The notes: generated by a model from the letters alone, not told the origin. Positions 21,755 to 31,960 are shown, counted from the stretch's first letter. The stretch: 64,000 nucleotides of DNA from Okapia johnstoni (GCA_024291935.2 CM044305.1:91752397-91816396), one strand, 5' to 3'. Made by a program: numbers and translations.

Positions 21755-21890
21755 CTTAAAAATTTTTTATTTGGTTGTGCTGGGCCTTAGTTGTGGCATA
21801 TGGGAGCTAGTTCCCTGACCAGGAATCAAACCCAGGTCCCCTGCATTGGGAGCTCAGAGTCTTAGCCATTGGACCACCAGGGAAGTCCCC
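21755..21890 (-). mobile_element. CHR-type SINE inserted in L1M
   Basis: TTTATTTGGTTGTGCTGGGCC, AGTTCCCTGACCAGGAATC, AAACCCAGGTCCCCTGCATTGG and CATTGGACCACCAGGGAAGTCC form the reverse CHR head. L1 ORF2 sequence continues on both sides. Confidence 0.87.
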
Positions 21891-22040
21891 ACCATAGTCT
21901 TGATTACTATAGATACATAGTAGGGCTAACTGATTCTTTCCTTTTTTTTCTTTTTTCAAAATTGTTTTAGCTATTCTAGTTCCTTTGACTTTTTGTGTAA
22001 ATTTTAGATAAAATTCTACAGAAATCTTGCTGAGATTTTT

Positions 22041-22098
22041 ATTAGGAACTACCAACTTGTATGTTAGGAGATACCAACTTGATTAGGAACTACCAACT
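22041..22098. repeat. Triplicated target segment at the BovB 5' junction
   Basis: Three related units sit directly before BovB: ATTAGGAACTACCAACTTG plus TAT at 22041, GTTAGGAGATACCAACTTG at 22063 and ATTAGGAACTACCAACT at 22082. The first also holds ACCAACTTGTAT, which recurs at 24085 after BovB as the target duplication. The extra copies are not expected from a simple insertion. Confidence 0.85.
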
Positions 22099-24084
22099 GA
22101 AGAACTATGGACGGATTTTCAAAACATTGTACAGGAGGCAGTGATCAAGACTATCCCCAAGAAAACGAAATGCAAAAGGGCAAAATGGTTGTCTGAGAAT
22201 GCCTTTCAAGTAGCTGAGAAAAGAAGAGAAGTGAAAGGCAAAAGAGAAAGGGGAAGTTATACCCATTTGAATGCAGAGTTCCAATGAATAGCAAGGAGAG
22301 ATAAGAAAGCCTTCCTCAGTGATCAGTGCAAAGAAATAGAGAAAAACAATAGAATGGGAAAGGCTGGAGATCTCTTTAAGAAAATTACAGACACCAAGGG
22401 AACGTTTCATGCAAAGATGGGCACAATAAAGGACAGAAACGGTATGGACCTAACAGAAGCAGAATATATTAAGAAGAGGTGGCAAGAATACACAGAAGAA
22501 CTGTACAAAAAAGATCATAATGACCCAGATAACCATGATGTTGTGATCACTCAGCTAGAGCCAGACATCCTTGAATGCAAAGTCAAGTGGGCCTTAGGAA
22601 GCATCACTATGAACAAAGCTAGTGGAGGTGATAGAATTCCAGTTCATCTATTTCAAATTCTAAAAGATGATGCTGTGAAAGTGTTGCACTCAATATGCCA
22701 GCAAATTTGGAAAACTCAGCAGTGGCCACAGGACTGGAAAAGGTCAGTTTTCATTCCAATCCCAAAGAAAGGCAATGCCAAAGAATGTTCAAACTATCAC
22801 ACAGTTGCACTCATCTCACATGTTAGCAAAATAATGCTCAAAATTCTCCAAGCCAGGCTTCAACAGTGCGTGAACTGTGAACTTCCAGATGCTCAAGCTG
22901 GATTTAGAAAAGACAGAGGAAACAGAGATCAAATTGCCAACATCCGCTGGATCATCGAAAAAGCAAGAGAGTTCCAGAAAAACATCTATTTCTGCTTTGC
23001 TGACTACGCCAAAGCCTTTGACTGTGTGGATCACAACAAAATGTGGAAAATTCTTCAAGAGATGGGAACACTATACCACCTTACCTACCTCCTGAGAAAT
23101 CTGTATGCAGGTCAAGAAGCAACAGTTAGAACCGGACATGGAACAATGGACTGGTTCAAAATTGGGAAAGGAGTATGTCAAGGCTGTATATTGTCACCCT
23201 GCTTATTTAACTTATATGCAGAGTACATCATGCGAAATGCCAGGCTGGATGAAGCGCAAGCTAGAATCAAGATTGCTGGGAGAAATATCAATAACCTTAG
23301 ACATGCAGATGACACCACCCTTATGGCAGAAAGCGAAGAAGAACAAAAGAGCCTCTTGAATGTGAAAGAGGAGAGTGAAAAAGCTGGCTTAAAACTCAAC
23401 ATTCAAAAAACTAAGATCCTGGCATCAGGTCCCATCACTTCATGGAAAATAGATAGGGAAACGATGGAAACAGTGAGAGACTTTATTTTTTGGGGCTCCA
23501 AAATCACTACAGATGGTGATTGCAGCCATGAAATTAAAAGACACTTTCTCCTTGGAAGAAAAGCTATGACCAACCTAGACATGATATTAAAAAGCAGAGA
23601 CATTACTTTGCTGACAAAGGTCCGTCTAGTCAAAGCTATGGTTTTTCCAGTAGTCATGTATGGATGTGAGAGTTGGACTATAAAGAAAACTGAATGCTGA
23701 AGAATTGATGCTTTTGAACTGTGGTGTTGGAGAAAACTCTTGAGAGTCCCCTGGACTACAAAGAGACCCAACCAGTCCATCCTAAAGGAAATCAGTCCTG
23801 AATATTCATTGGAAGGACTGATGCTGAAGCTGAAACTCCAATACTTTGGCCACCTGATGTGAAGGGCTGACTCATTTGAAAAGACCCTGATGCTGGGAAA
23901 GATTGAATGTAGGAGGAGAAGGGGCTGACGGGGGATGAGATGGTTGGATGGCATCACCGACTCAATGAACATGAGTTTGGGTAAGCTCTGGGAGTTGGTG
24001 ATGGACAGGGAGGCCTGGCGTGTTGCGGTTCATGGGGTTGCAAAGAGTCAGACACAACTGAGCGACTGAACTGAACTGAACTGA
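22098..24084 (+). mobile_element. BovB (RTE) LINE, 5'-truncated, about 2 kb
   Basis: The element begins inside the BovB coding region (GAAGAACTATGGACGG), covers the reverse transcriptase and C-terminal part, and ends in the short (CTGAA)n tail typical of BovB. The 12-bp direct repeat ACCAACTTGTAT flanks it (22051-22062 and 24085-24096). It interrupts the minus-strand L1M ORF2. BovB is an RTE-clade LINE known for horizontal transfer between squamates and ruminants; it also mobilises Bov-tA SINEs. Confidence 0.95.
22354..23862 (+). pseudogene. BovB reverse transcriptase reading frame, nonsense-disrupted
   Basis: A 448-codon open stretch (22354-23700) holds the RT domain: FIPIPKKGNAKECSNY, DAQAGFRKDRGNRDQIANIR, the motif A region FADYAKAFDCVDH, KGVCQGCILSPCLFNLYAEY, and motif C reading RHADDT at codons 316-321 where RTE elements have YADD. 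A TGA at 23698-23700 replaces the CGA I expect in BovB. The frame then stays open in phase to a second TGA at 23860-23862 (LEGLMLKLKLQYFGHLM before it). Upstream, TTCCAATGA creates a stop near 22286, so the methionine at 22354 is internal, not a true start. It cannot yield a working RT. Confidence 0.88.
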
Positions 24085-24188
24085 ACCAACTTGTATATCA
24101 TTTTAAGGAGAACTGACATCTTTATTATGTTGAGTCTTCATATCCAGGAACATGGCATGTCTCTCCATTTATTTAGATCTTCTTTAAT

Positions 24189-24312
24189 TTCTTTTTTTTT
24201 TTGGCCATGCCACAAGCAGCTTGTGGGATCTTAGTTCCCCTGCCAGTGATTGAACCTGGTCCCCGGCTGTGAAAGCATGGTGTCCTAACCACTGGGCCGC
24301 CAGCGAATTCCC
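24189..24312 (-). mobile_element. CHR-type SINE
   Basis: Poly-T, GGCCATGCCACAAGCAGC, TTGTGGGATCTTAGTTCCC, TGATTGAACCTGGTCCCC and CACTGGGCCGCCAGCGAATTCC form a reverse CHR head inside L1M. Confidence 0.88.
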
Positions 24313-24549
24313 CTCTTCTTTGTTTTCTTTCATTAGCATTTTGTATATTTCAGCATACAAGTCTTATTCATATTTGTTAGGTATATGTTGAAGTCTTTTT
24401 TTTTAAGCAATTTTAAATGGTATTATATTTTTTATTTTGGTGCCCATGTTTCATTGTTAGTATATAGAAACATAATAGATTTTTAATGTTTATTCTGTGA
24501 CCTTGCTGAACTCACTTATTAGTTTTAAGAGTTTAAAAAATAGATTCCT

Positions 24550-24844
24550 GGACTTCCCTGGTGGTCCAGTGGTTAAGAATCTGCCTGCCAATGCAGGGGA
24601 CAAAGGTTCAATCCCTGGTCCAGGAAGATCCCACATTCCTTGAGGCAACTACGTCCATACCTTACAACTACTGAGCCCACATGCTGCAGCAACTAAGCCT
24701 GAATGCCCTAGAGCCTATACTCCACAACAAGAGAAGCCATCACAATGAGAAGCCTATGTACCACAACTAGAGAGTAGCCTCTGCTCACCACAATTAGAGT
24801 AAGCCTGTGCACAGTAATGAAGATCCAATGAAGCCAAAAAAAGA
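24550..24844 (+). mobile_element. CHR-type SINE, full length
   Basis: GGACTTCCCTGGTGGTCCAG, GGTTCAATCCCTGG, GAAGATCCCACATTCC, GCCATCACAATGAGAAGCC, CTAGAGAGTAGCCTCTGC and an A-rich end are all present. AGATTCCT (24542) and AGATTCTT (24845) flank it. Confidence 0.9.
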
Positions 24845-24852
24845 AGATTCTT

Positions 24853-25068
24853 AAAATATGACACAATTGAACTTATCTATAAAACAGACTCACAGATATT
24901 GAGAACAGACTTGTGGTTGCTAAGGGGGAGTTAGGTGGGGGAGGAAAGGATTGGGAGTTTAGGATTAGCAGATGCAAACTATTATACAGAGAATGAATAA
25001 ACTATAAGGGCTTACTGTATAGCATAGGAAACTATATTCAATATCCTGTGATAAATGGAAAAGAATAC

Positions 25069-25100
<32 letters not shown>

Positions 25101-25200
25101 TATATATATGTATATGTATATATGTAACTGACTCACTTTATTGTATAGCAGAAATTAACACTGTAAGTCAGCTATACTTGAATAAAATGAATAAAAAAAT
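24853..25200 (+). mobile_element. L1 3'UTR, 5'-truncated, with poly-A
   Basis: AAACAGACTCACAGATATTGAG, ACTTGTGGTTGCTAAGGGGG, TAGGATTAGCAGATGCAAAC, CTTACTGTATAGCATAGG, CAATATCCTGTGATAA and CTGTAAGTCAGCTATACTTGAATAAAAT are the plus-strand L1 3'UTR. An internal (TA)n lies at 25066-25125. The L1M resumes at 25202 with GATTCCT, repeating the left-hand flank. Confidence 0.85.
25066..25125. repeat. (TA)n microsatellite inside the L1 3'UTR
   Basis: About 60 bp of mainly TATA units with ACACATAT and TATGTATATG interruptions. Confidence 0.92.
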
Positions 25201-25809
25201 TGATTCCTTGAGATTATCTATGTAAATTATCATGCCACCTGCAAATAGAAAGTTTCATTTCTTCCTTTCAAATCTATATGTCTTTTCTTATCTGTCATTA
25301 TTGTACTAACTAGAACTTCTAGCACTATGATAAAAAAGCATAGTAGAAATGGACATCCTTGACTGCTACCTGATCTTAGAGTGAAAGCATTCAGTTTTCC
25401 ACCCTTAAATATAATATTAGTTTGTAGGGCTTTTTTTGGTAGGTACCCTTTAGCAAGTTAAGGAAGTTTCCTTCTATTCCTTGGTTGCTGAGAGATTTTG
25501 TCATGACTGGATGTTGAATTTTGTCAAATGTCTTTTCTTAATCAGTTGATATGCTCATGTGATTTTTCTTCTCTTGGCCTGTTAATATGATGGTTTACAT
25601 TGATTTGTTTTTAATATTGAACCAGACTTGGATACTTGTCACTGTCCCACAAGATGATGGAGTAGAAGGATGTGTGCTCATCTTCTCCTGTGGGAACTCC
25701 AAAATTGCAACTAACTGCTGAACAGCCATTGACAGGAGAATGATCCCAGCAGAAAAAGATATCCCACATCCAAGGGCAAAGGAGAAGCCCCAAAAAGATG
25801 GTGAAAGGG

Positions 25810-26120
25810 AGAGTGAAAGTTGCTCAGTCATATCCAACTCTTTGCAACCCCATGAACTATACAGTCCATGGAATTCTCCAGGCCAGAATACTGGAGTGGA
25901 TAGCCTTTCCCTTTTCCAGGGGATCTTCCCAACCTAGGGATAGAACCCAAGTCTTCTGCATTGCAGGCAGATTCTTTACCATCTGAGCCACAAGGGAAGC
26001 CCAAGAATACTCGTGTGGGTAGCATATCCCTTCTCGAGCAGATCTTCCCAAGCCAGGAATCAAACCGGGGTCTCTCATATTGCAGGTGGATTCTTTGCCA
26101 ACTGAGCTATCAGGGAAGCC
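25810..26120 (-). mobile_element. Bov-A2 (dimeric Bov-tA) SINE nested in BovB
   Basis: Two head units in reverse are seen. The first ends GAGCCACAAGGGAAGCCC (about 26002). The second follows as AAGAATACTCGTGTGGGTAGC...CAAACCGGGGTCTCTC...GAGCTATCAGGGAAGCC. BovB leader sequence flanks it, with ATGGTGAAAGGG before and ATGGTAGGAGGG after as the probable target duplication. Confidence 0.9.
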
Positions 26121-26191
26121 AATGGTAGGAGGGGCAAAATTGTGTTTAGAATCAAACCCTTTACCTGCCAGAGATGCTCGGAGGGCACAAA

Positions 26192-26676
26192 CAAAACCTT
26201 GTGCACACCAGGACCCAGGGAAAGGAGCAGTGACCCCCACAAGAGACTGAGTCAGACCTGCCTGTGAGTGTTTGAGTGTCTCCTGCAGAGGCACGGGTCA
26301 GCAGTGGCCTGCCACAGAGACAGGGGCTCTGGCTGCAGCAGACCTGGGAGGCACAGCGTGTGAGCCCCACCATAGAGCCACTGAGCAGACAACCCACAAA
26401 CTGGAGAACAATTATACCAAAGAAGTTCTTGCACTGTTGTGAAAGTCTAGGGCCCACAACAGATTTCCTAACCTGGGGATCCAGCAAAGGGACTGAGAAC
26501 TCCCAGGGAATTAGACTTTGAATGCCAATGGGATTTGATTACAGAACTTCCACAGGACTGGGGAAACAGACTCTTGAAGGGCACAAACAAAACCTTGTGC
26601 ACAACAGGATCCAGGAGAAAGGAGCAGTGACCCCATAAAAGATTGAGCCAGACTTACCTGTGAGTGTCCAGGAGTA
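26192..26676 (+). repeat. Direct repeat within the BovB 5' leader
   Basis: The phrase AGGGCACAAACAAAACCTTG...GGAGCAGTGACCCC...GAGACTGAG.CAGAC.TGCCTGTGAGTGT occurs at 26192-26280 and again, diverged, at about 26578-26672, roughly 385 bp apart. The second copy joins directly to the deletion point. Duplicated leader units of this kind appear to be a standing part of the BovB 5' region rather than private to this copy. Confidence 0.8.
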
Positions 26677-27728
26677 CAGACAAGAAATTAAAAGATGCTT
26701 GCTCCTTGGAGGAAAAGCTATGACCAACCTAGACAGCATATTAAAAGGCAGAGACATTACTTTGCCAACAAAGGTCCATCTAATCAAAGCTATGGTTTTT
26801 CCAGTATGTATGGATGTGAGAGTTGGACCATAAAGAAAGCTGAGCGCTGAAGAAGTGATGCTTTTGAACTGCGGTGTTGAAGAAGACTCTTGAGAGTCCC
26901 TTGGATTTCAAGGAGATCAAACCAGTCAATCCTAAAGGAAATCAGTCCTGAATACTCATTGGAAGGACTGATGCTGAAGCTCCAATACTTTGGCGAGGAA
27001 CTGATGTGAGGAACTGACTCATTGGAAAAGACCCTGATGCTGGGAAAGATTGAAGGCAGGAGGAGAAGGGGACAACAGAGGATGAGAAGGTTGGATGGCA
27101 TCACCAACTCGATGGACATGGGTTTGGGCAAGCTCTGGGTGTTAGTGGTGCAGTCCATGGGGTCGCAAAGAGTTGGACACTACTGAGCAATTGAACTGAA
27201 CTGAATTGGATACTTGTAATGAACCCTACTAGGTCATGGCATATAATTCCTTTTATACTGGTGAATTCTACTTGCTAATATTTTGCTAAACGTTTTTGCA
27301 TCTATATTCATGAGGGATATTGGTCTGTAGTTTTCTTGTACTGTCTCTAGGTGGTTTTGGTATCAAGGTAATGCTAACTTCATAAAATTAATAGGGAAAT
27401 GTTCCCACTACTTCTATTTTCTGGAAGAGATAATGTAGAATTGCTGTTACTTTAAATAGTTGGTAAAATTATCCAGTGAAATCATCTGGAACTAGAGAGC
27501 TCTTTGTTGGGAGTTTTAAAATTATGCAGTTTATTTCCTTAATAGTTACAGGGCTATGAACTCGACTTATATTGAGTGACTTGCGGTAGTTCGTGTTTTT
27601 TAAGGAACTGGTCCATTGCACTTAAATTTTTAAATACAAGTGTGTAGAGTTGTTCATGGGATTACCTTATTGTACCCCACCCTTATCTGCAGGATCTGTA
27701 TAGATTTTTAGTGGCTTCTTTAGGTATT

Positions 27729-27771
27729 TTATATATAAATATATAAATAAATATATATATTATAAATATAT

Positions 27772-27802
<31 letters not shown>
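27729..27802. repeat. (TA)n-rich microsatellite
   Basis: TATATAAATATATAAATAAATATATA passing to a pure (TA) run, at the junction between L1M ORF2 and the ORF1-side part. Confidence 0.92.
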
Positions 27803-29415
27803 CTTATCGCACTCTAGTTATGGTGTGAGTTATTTTACCATTTCGGGTGAAGTGGAAACCTTACCTCCATTTATGTTCATTTACTTTCCTCATAGACTCA
27901 AGAGGGGAAGGAAAGTCTACTGGATTTACTCATGTTTTTGTTTAGTGTGTTATTTTTTCCTTATATTCCAAGAGTCCTTCTTTTATTATTTTCTTTTGGA
28001 GAAGTTCTTCTAGCTATTTTTTGGGTAGGTGTGATGATGACAAATTCTCTTAATTTTTCTTCATCTGAGAATGTCTCCATTTCCCTTTCATTCCTGATGG
28101 ACATTTTTGAGGGATGTAGGATTCTGGGTTAGCAGTCCTTTTGTTTTAGTGCTTGAAAAATGTGCCAATTCCTTATTAGAACATTGTCTCCTTGTTCTCT
28201 TTTCTTTCTGCCTTCAAGACTTTCTTTGTTTTTAGTTTTCAGAAGTTTGACTATGATGGGTCTTAGTGTGAATTTCTTTGCGCCTATCCTGCTTAGGGTG
28301 CTTTCAGTTTTTTTGAATATGTAGGTTTATATTTTTTTCCAAACTTGGAAATTTTAAGATTTTATTTTTTCAAATGGTCTTCAGCCCCTTTCTCTTTCTT
28401 CCCTCTTCCTGAGACTCCAGTGATATGAATGTTACATCTTTTGTTATAGTCCCATAAGTTCCTGAGTCTCTTTTCATTTTTTTCCAGTTCTCACCGTGTA
28501 ATTTCTATTGTTATACCTTCAGGTTCATTAATTCTTTCATTTGTCTGCTCTATTCTCTTGAGCTCATCCACTGAGTTTTTCATTTCTAAATTTTTCATTT
28601 AGTTCTTATTTGTATCTTTGTATTTGTTTACTGGGATGCTGTATTTCTTTGCTGAGACTTTCTAGTCTTTTCATTTGTTTCAAGTATGTTTGTAATTGTT
28701 CATTGAAGCGTTTTTATGGTAGCTTCTTCAAAATCTTTGTCAGATAACTGTAACATCTCTTATCTTGATTTGGGCATCTGTTGATTTTCCTTTTTTCATT
28801 CAACTTGAGATCTTCCTTGGTCTTGGTATAATGAATGATTTTCAGTTGAATACTGTTCATTTTGGGTATCATATAATGAGGCTCTTATTTAAGCCTTTGT
28901 TTTTCCTGTTTGGAGAAGTTTCCCCTACTCTGGCAGGGAAAAGAGGGTTGCTGCCTTGTTACTGCCACAATGGGGTAGAAGGTCAGGCTCTCCACTCATC
29001 ATTCGTTGGCATGAGTGTGTGTAGAAGTCATAGTTTTTCCTGTAGTGTTTGGCTACAGTAGAATAGTACTTGTCTAAAAGTTGGTCTGCTTTGCTAGGCT
29101 GCCCCTTTATTGGTCCTTTGGCTAAAGAGAGCAGGCGTTTCTTGTTTGTTTGCTCCCACTTGGTTTTTTCTTAACTTCTGGTGTTTCCAGCATCCAGTCT
29201 AGAATCAGTGAGGCAAAAAGAAAATCCAGGAAACTCACCATCACGTCATTCATTGGTTACTGAGGTCCTTAGTCACTCTGCCTTCTTCTTCCCACCTTTC
29301 TTGGTCTTCTTATATTTGTTTTTATATATAACACCCAGGAATTTTAGCTGTATTTAGTGACAAAAATAGGATGAGTACATCTATTCCAGCTTCTTTTCTT
29401 GGAGGTAGAAATCCC

Positions 29416-29964
29416 CATTTGATGCTTTGGACCCCACACCTCTTATTAGCTAAACTTCTTCACTTATCCTTGAAGGTATGGTGTTAAAAAGTCACAGTTT
29501 GATATGTGGTCCTCATTGAGTGAGTGGATCATACTCATGTAGCCTGTGAGATATTGAAGCAGATCCATAGATTAAGGCATCCCCAGAGTTCTCCAGCTGC
29601 TGAGCTGGTGACAGATTCCTTAAATCTGTTCTGCTCTTGAATAAACAAGTCTTCAGTATGTGCCCAGAGCTGCAACGGGTGTTTAAGAGGTTACGGAGAA
29701 AGCTGTAGCCTTCACTCTCAGGATGTTTAATGTCGAGCTGAGGAGAAAAGGCAAATGAATTCTCCCTCAGGACTTGGCATAGAGTAGACACTCAATACTT
29801 GCTTGATGCTAGGATGAGTGCTGCTGAACAAATGTTAACTGTCCTGATGCAGACTAGAATTGTTGTCTGAAGCCAGAAGACAAGCAGTGGTGTGGTTTGG
29901 AGTAGTCAAGAAGGAGGTAGAGGTTGGGTTGTTTTGTAGGTTGGGTTGGATATAGAAGTATTTC
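29416..29964. other. Single-copy DNA with a possible L2 tail
   Basis: No gene recognised. GACTTGGCATAGAGTAGACACTCAATACTTGCTTG near 29770 looks like an L2 3' end. The rest is unclassified. Confidence 0.4.
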
Positions 29965-30290
29965 TTTTATTGAGGTATAATTGACATATAACATTATATT
30001 AGTTTCAGGTATACTGCATAGTGATTCAATATTTGTATATATTGTGAAGTGATCACCACAATAAGTCTAGTTAACATCTGTCACCATACATAGTTACAAA
30101 TGTTTCTTTCTTGTGATAAGAATTTTTAAGATCTACTTTTTAGCAACTTGCAAATATGGGGGGGGGGGGGGGGGATAATTACAGCTTTATTAATTATAGT
30201 GTCCATGCTGTACATCACATCCTCATGACTTATTTATTTTGTAAACTGGAAGTTTGTGCCTTTTTGAAGGTATTTTTTTTGAAGGAAAAA
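29965..30290 (-). mobile_element. L1M 3'UTR fragment
   Basis: TTTTATTGAGGTATAATTGACATATAACATTATATTAG (in reverse sense), ATTGTGAAGTGATCACCAC, AATAAGTCTAGTTAACATC and CCATGCTGTACATCACATCC match an L1M 3'UTR read in reverse. A homopolymer of G replaces part of the expected sequence. Confidence 0.82.
30158..30174. repeat. G17 homopolymer inside the L1M fragment
   Basis: Seventeen consecutive G follow AAATAT, where related L1 copies have mixed sequence before the ATTATTAACTATAG-like part. Slippage or a base-calling problem is possible. Confidence 0.85.
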
Positions 30291-30549
30291 TGGACAGGAC
30301 TTGTTAACAGACTGTTTATGTGGGGAGTGGGGCATGAAAGAGAGTAAAAAGCCAGACTTTGGTTCAGATCCTGTGTCCCTGGGAGCCAAGCAGAAGACTA
30401 TATGTTTGATCTTGGACCTGATTAGCTTAAGTTGTTAGCAAAAGATCCAAAACTGCACGGTATTTGGACCATCTGGAACTGAGGGACAAGATGATATTAG
30501 AAAAAACTCATCTTTTCACCTGGGAGTCTCCAGAAGATGTAGGCCCTAG
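30291..30549. other. Single-copy DNA
   Basis: Nothing recognised between the L1M fragment and the MIR. Confidence 0.4.
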
Positions 30550-30735
30550 CTCCAGCTTTGCAGCCAAAAAAAACTATGTAATCCAAGGCAATTTACAACG
30601 CCTCCCTGGGTTTTGATTTCCTTATCTGTAAAGTGGGGTGCATTGCTAGGTGGTTTTTAATGAGATAGCATTTGATCAGCAACCAGCACAGTATCTGGTA
30701 TTTGGAAAGAACTCTGTACTTGTTGGAATATTTTT
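30550..30735 (+). mobile_element. MIR SINE
   Basis: CCAAGGCAATTTACAACGCC, TTGATTTCCTTATCTGTAAAGTGGG and CCAGCACAGTATCTGGTATTTGG match forward MIR with moderate divergence. Confidence 0.7.
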
Positions 30736-31377
30736 CTTCTGGCTGTAAAGTTCTAGGATTCTGAGATTTCTTTGAAATGTGAAGAGTACTTACTGTATCT
30801 GCCTTCTATGACTGAGTTTTCACTTAGTAGCTTTTTTCCCAGCAGAGCCCACCAGTTTATATTATGTAAAGGTCAGAATGTGAGGGAGGGAAGGTTGTAC
30901 ATGTTGTGTCTCAATCTTCTCAGACTTCCTAAATTTTGAGCATTTGCAGTTTTCATGCTTGAATCAGAAAAGTCTCCATTTTGGCTGACTCCAGCCCTCC
31001 ACTCTGGGGAGTACAATGGGCAGGTAGCCATTAGTACACAGGAAGGGAGGGCTTTGTGATATCTTAAAGCTATTGGATTTTATTTATTTCCAGTTTGCTC
31101 AACATTTGTTCCACAGATCTGGACAGTTTTAAAGTGGGTGGGGATGAGGAGAGAGAAGGATGAAACCTAACTAGGCCTAGAGAAAAGGATGAACACTTTT
31201 GCCTTTCAATATCAAACTGAGGCTCTTAATAAAACTCAAAAAGACTTGTAGGCATAATTTTGTTTTTCTGAAAACAACACTGCATGACTTTCCACATGGC
31301 ATCTGAAGAGTAGACTCCTCTGGTTTGAGAAATCATTTCACATTTTGTGACTAGGATAGTATTTCTTTCTTTCCAAT
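30736..31377. other. Single-copy DNA
   Basis: No repeat family or exon recognised. Confidence 0.4.
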
Positions 31378-31960
31378 TAAAAAGATATTTTTCAGGTTGT
31401 AAAGTAATACAAGCTCATTGTAGAGAATTTGGAAGTTACAAATATTAGAAATATTTGAAATATGAAATATGAAAATAATTCATAATTCTATTATTAGAAT
31501 CATTGTTAATATTTTATTTTTCCTTTCTGTCTTCCTTCTTTTTGCATGTGCATACACACACATGCAGGAGATCATACTGTATGTTCATCTGTATCCTCCC
31601 TTTCTCCACTTAATTGAGGTTGTGAGCATTTTCTCATGTTGTTATAGACTCTCTTAAACATGATTTTAAATAACTACATAGCATTTATAGTATAAATGTT
31701 ACTACATAAGATTTTATAATATAGACATTGAAGTTGATTTCACTTTTTCTCTATTTTAAATGATACTACAATGAGTTTCTTAGTATTATATCTTTTGTGC
31801 ATTTCTTTTTTTTTTTTTAGGGTAAGTCCTTAGAAAGAAAGTTACTGGGTGAAAGGACAAGAACTCTGTTAAGGCTTTGGCACGTTTTGGCAAATGACCC
31901 TGTGAGAAAGTTGTACCAATTTGCATGCCCAGTGGTGTTTGAGAATGCCTGACTCACTAC
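31378..31960 (-). mobile_element. L1ME-type 3'UTR fragment
   Basis: GTAATACAAGCTCATTGTAGAGAATTTGG, GAGATCATACTGTATGTTC, GTGAGCATTTTCTCATG, AACTACATAGCATTTATAG, GAAAGTTACTGGGTGAAAGG and GAAAGTTGTACCAATTTGCATGCCCAG lie in the order of an old L1ME 3'UTR in reverse. Confidence 0.75.

Larger units (their letters stand above)
25640..27205 (+). mobile_element. BovB with both ends but the coding region deleted
   Basis: The 5' part begins with CAAGATGATGGAGTAGAAGGA, the BovB 5' end as I recall it. It continues through the leader to CCAGGAGTAC (about 26680), then jumps to AAATTAAAAGATGCTTGCTCC, which lies near the 3' end of the BovB ORF, and runs to the (CTGAA)n tail. The 12-bp duplication TTGGATACTTGT (25628-25639 and 27206-27217) encloses the whole unit, so one inserted element is involved. 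The endonuclease and RT are absent. A Bov-A2 SINE is nested inside. Deletion could have occurred before or after insertion. Confidence 0.88.
20120..29415 (-). mobile_element. Old L1M/HAL1-type LINE, near full length, split by many younger insertions
   Basis: Pieces occur in L1 order on the minus strand: 3'UTR 20120-20985; ORF2 3' region 21596-21754 and 21891-22062; more ORF2 at 24085-24188, 24313-24549, 25202-25627 and 27218-27728; ORF1 and 5' region about 27803-29415. Phrases such as CTCCAGCACCATTTGTTGAAAA, CTTTATTATGTTGAGTCTTC, GATATTGGTCTGTAGTTTTC and GACTATGATGGGTCTTAGTG are typical reverse L1 sequence. The ORF1-side half resembles HAL1. All frames are ruined. Whether one or two L1M-class elements make up the series is not certain; the ordered pieces favour one main element. 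Confidence 0.72.

Noticed and set aside
22354..23700. 448-codon open frame as a possible host gene
   Set aside because: It is the BovB reverse transcriptase, inside an element with target duplications, and it carries a damaged catalytic box and nonsense changes.
23403..23972. 189-codon minus-strand frame
   Set aside because: Antisense shadow of the BovB coding region; similar shadows occur at 26790-27158, 42968-43456 and 46941-47267.
24061..24084. CTGAA repeats as an independent microsatellite
   Set aside because: They are the normal 3' tail of BovB; the same tail ends the copies at 27205 and 43573.
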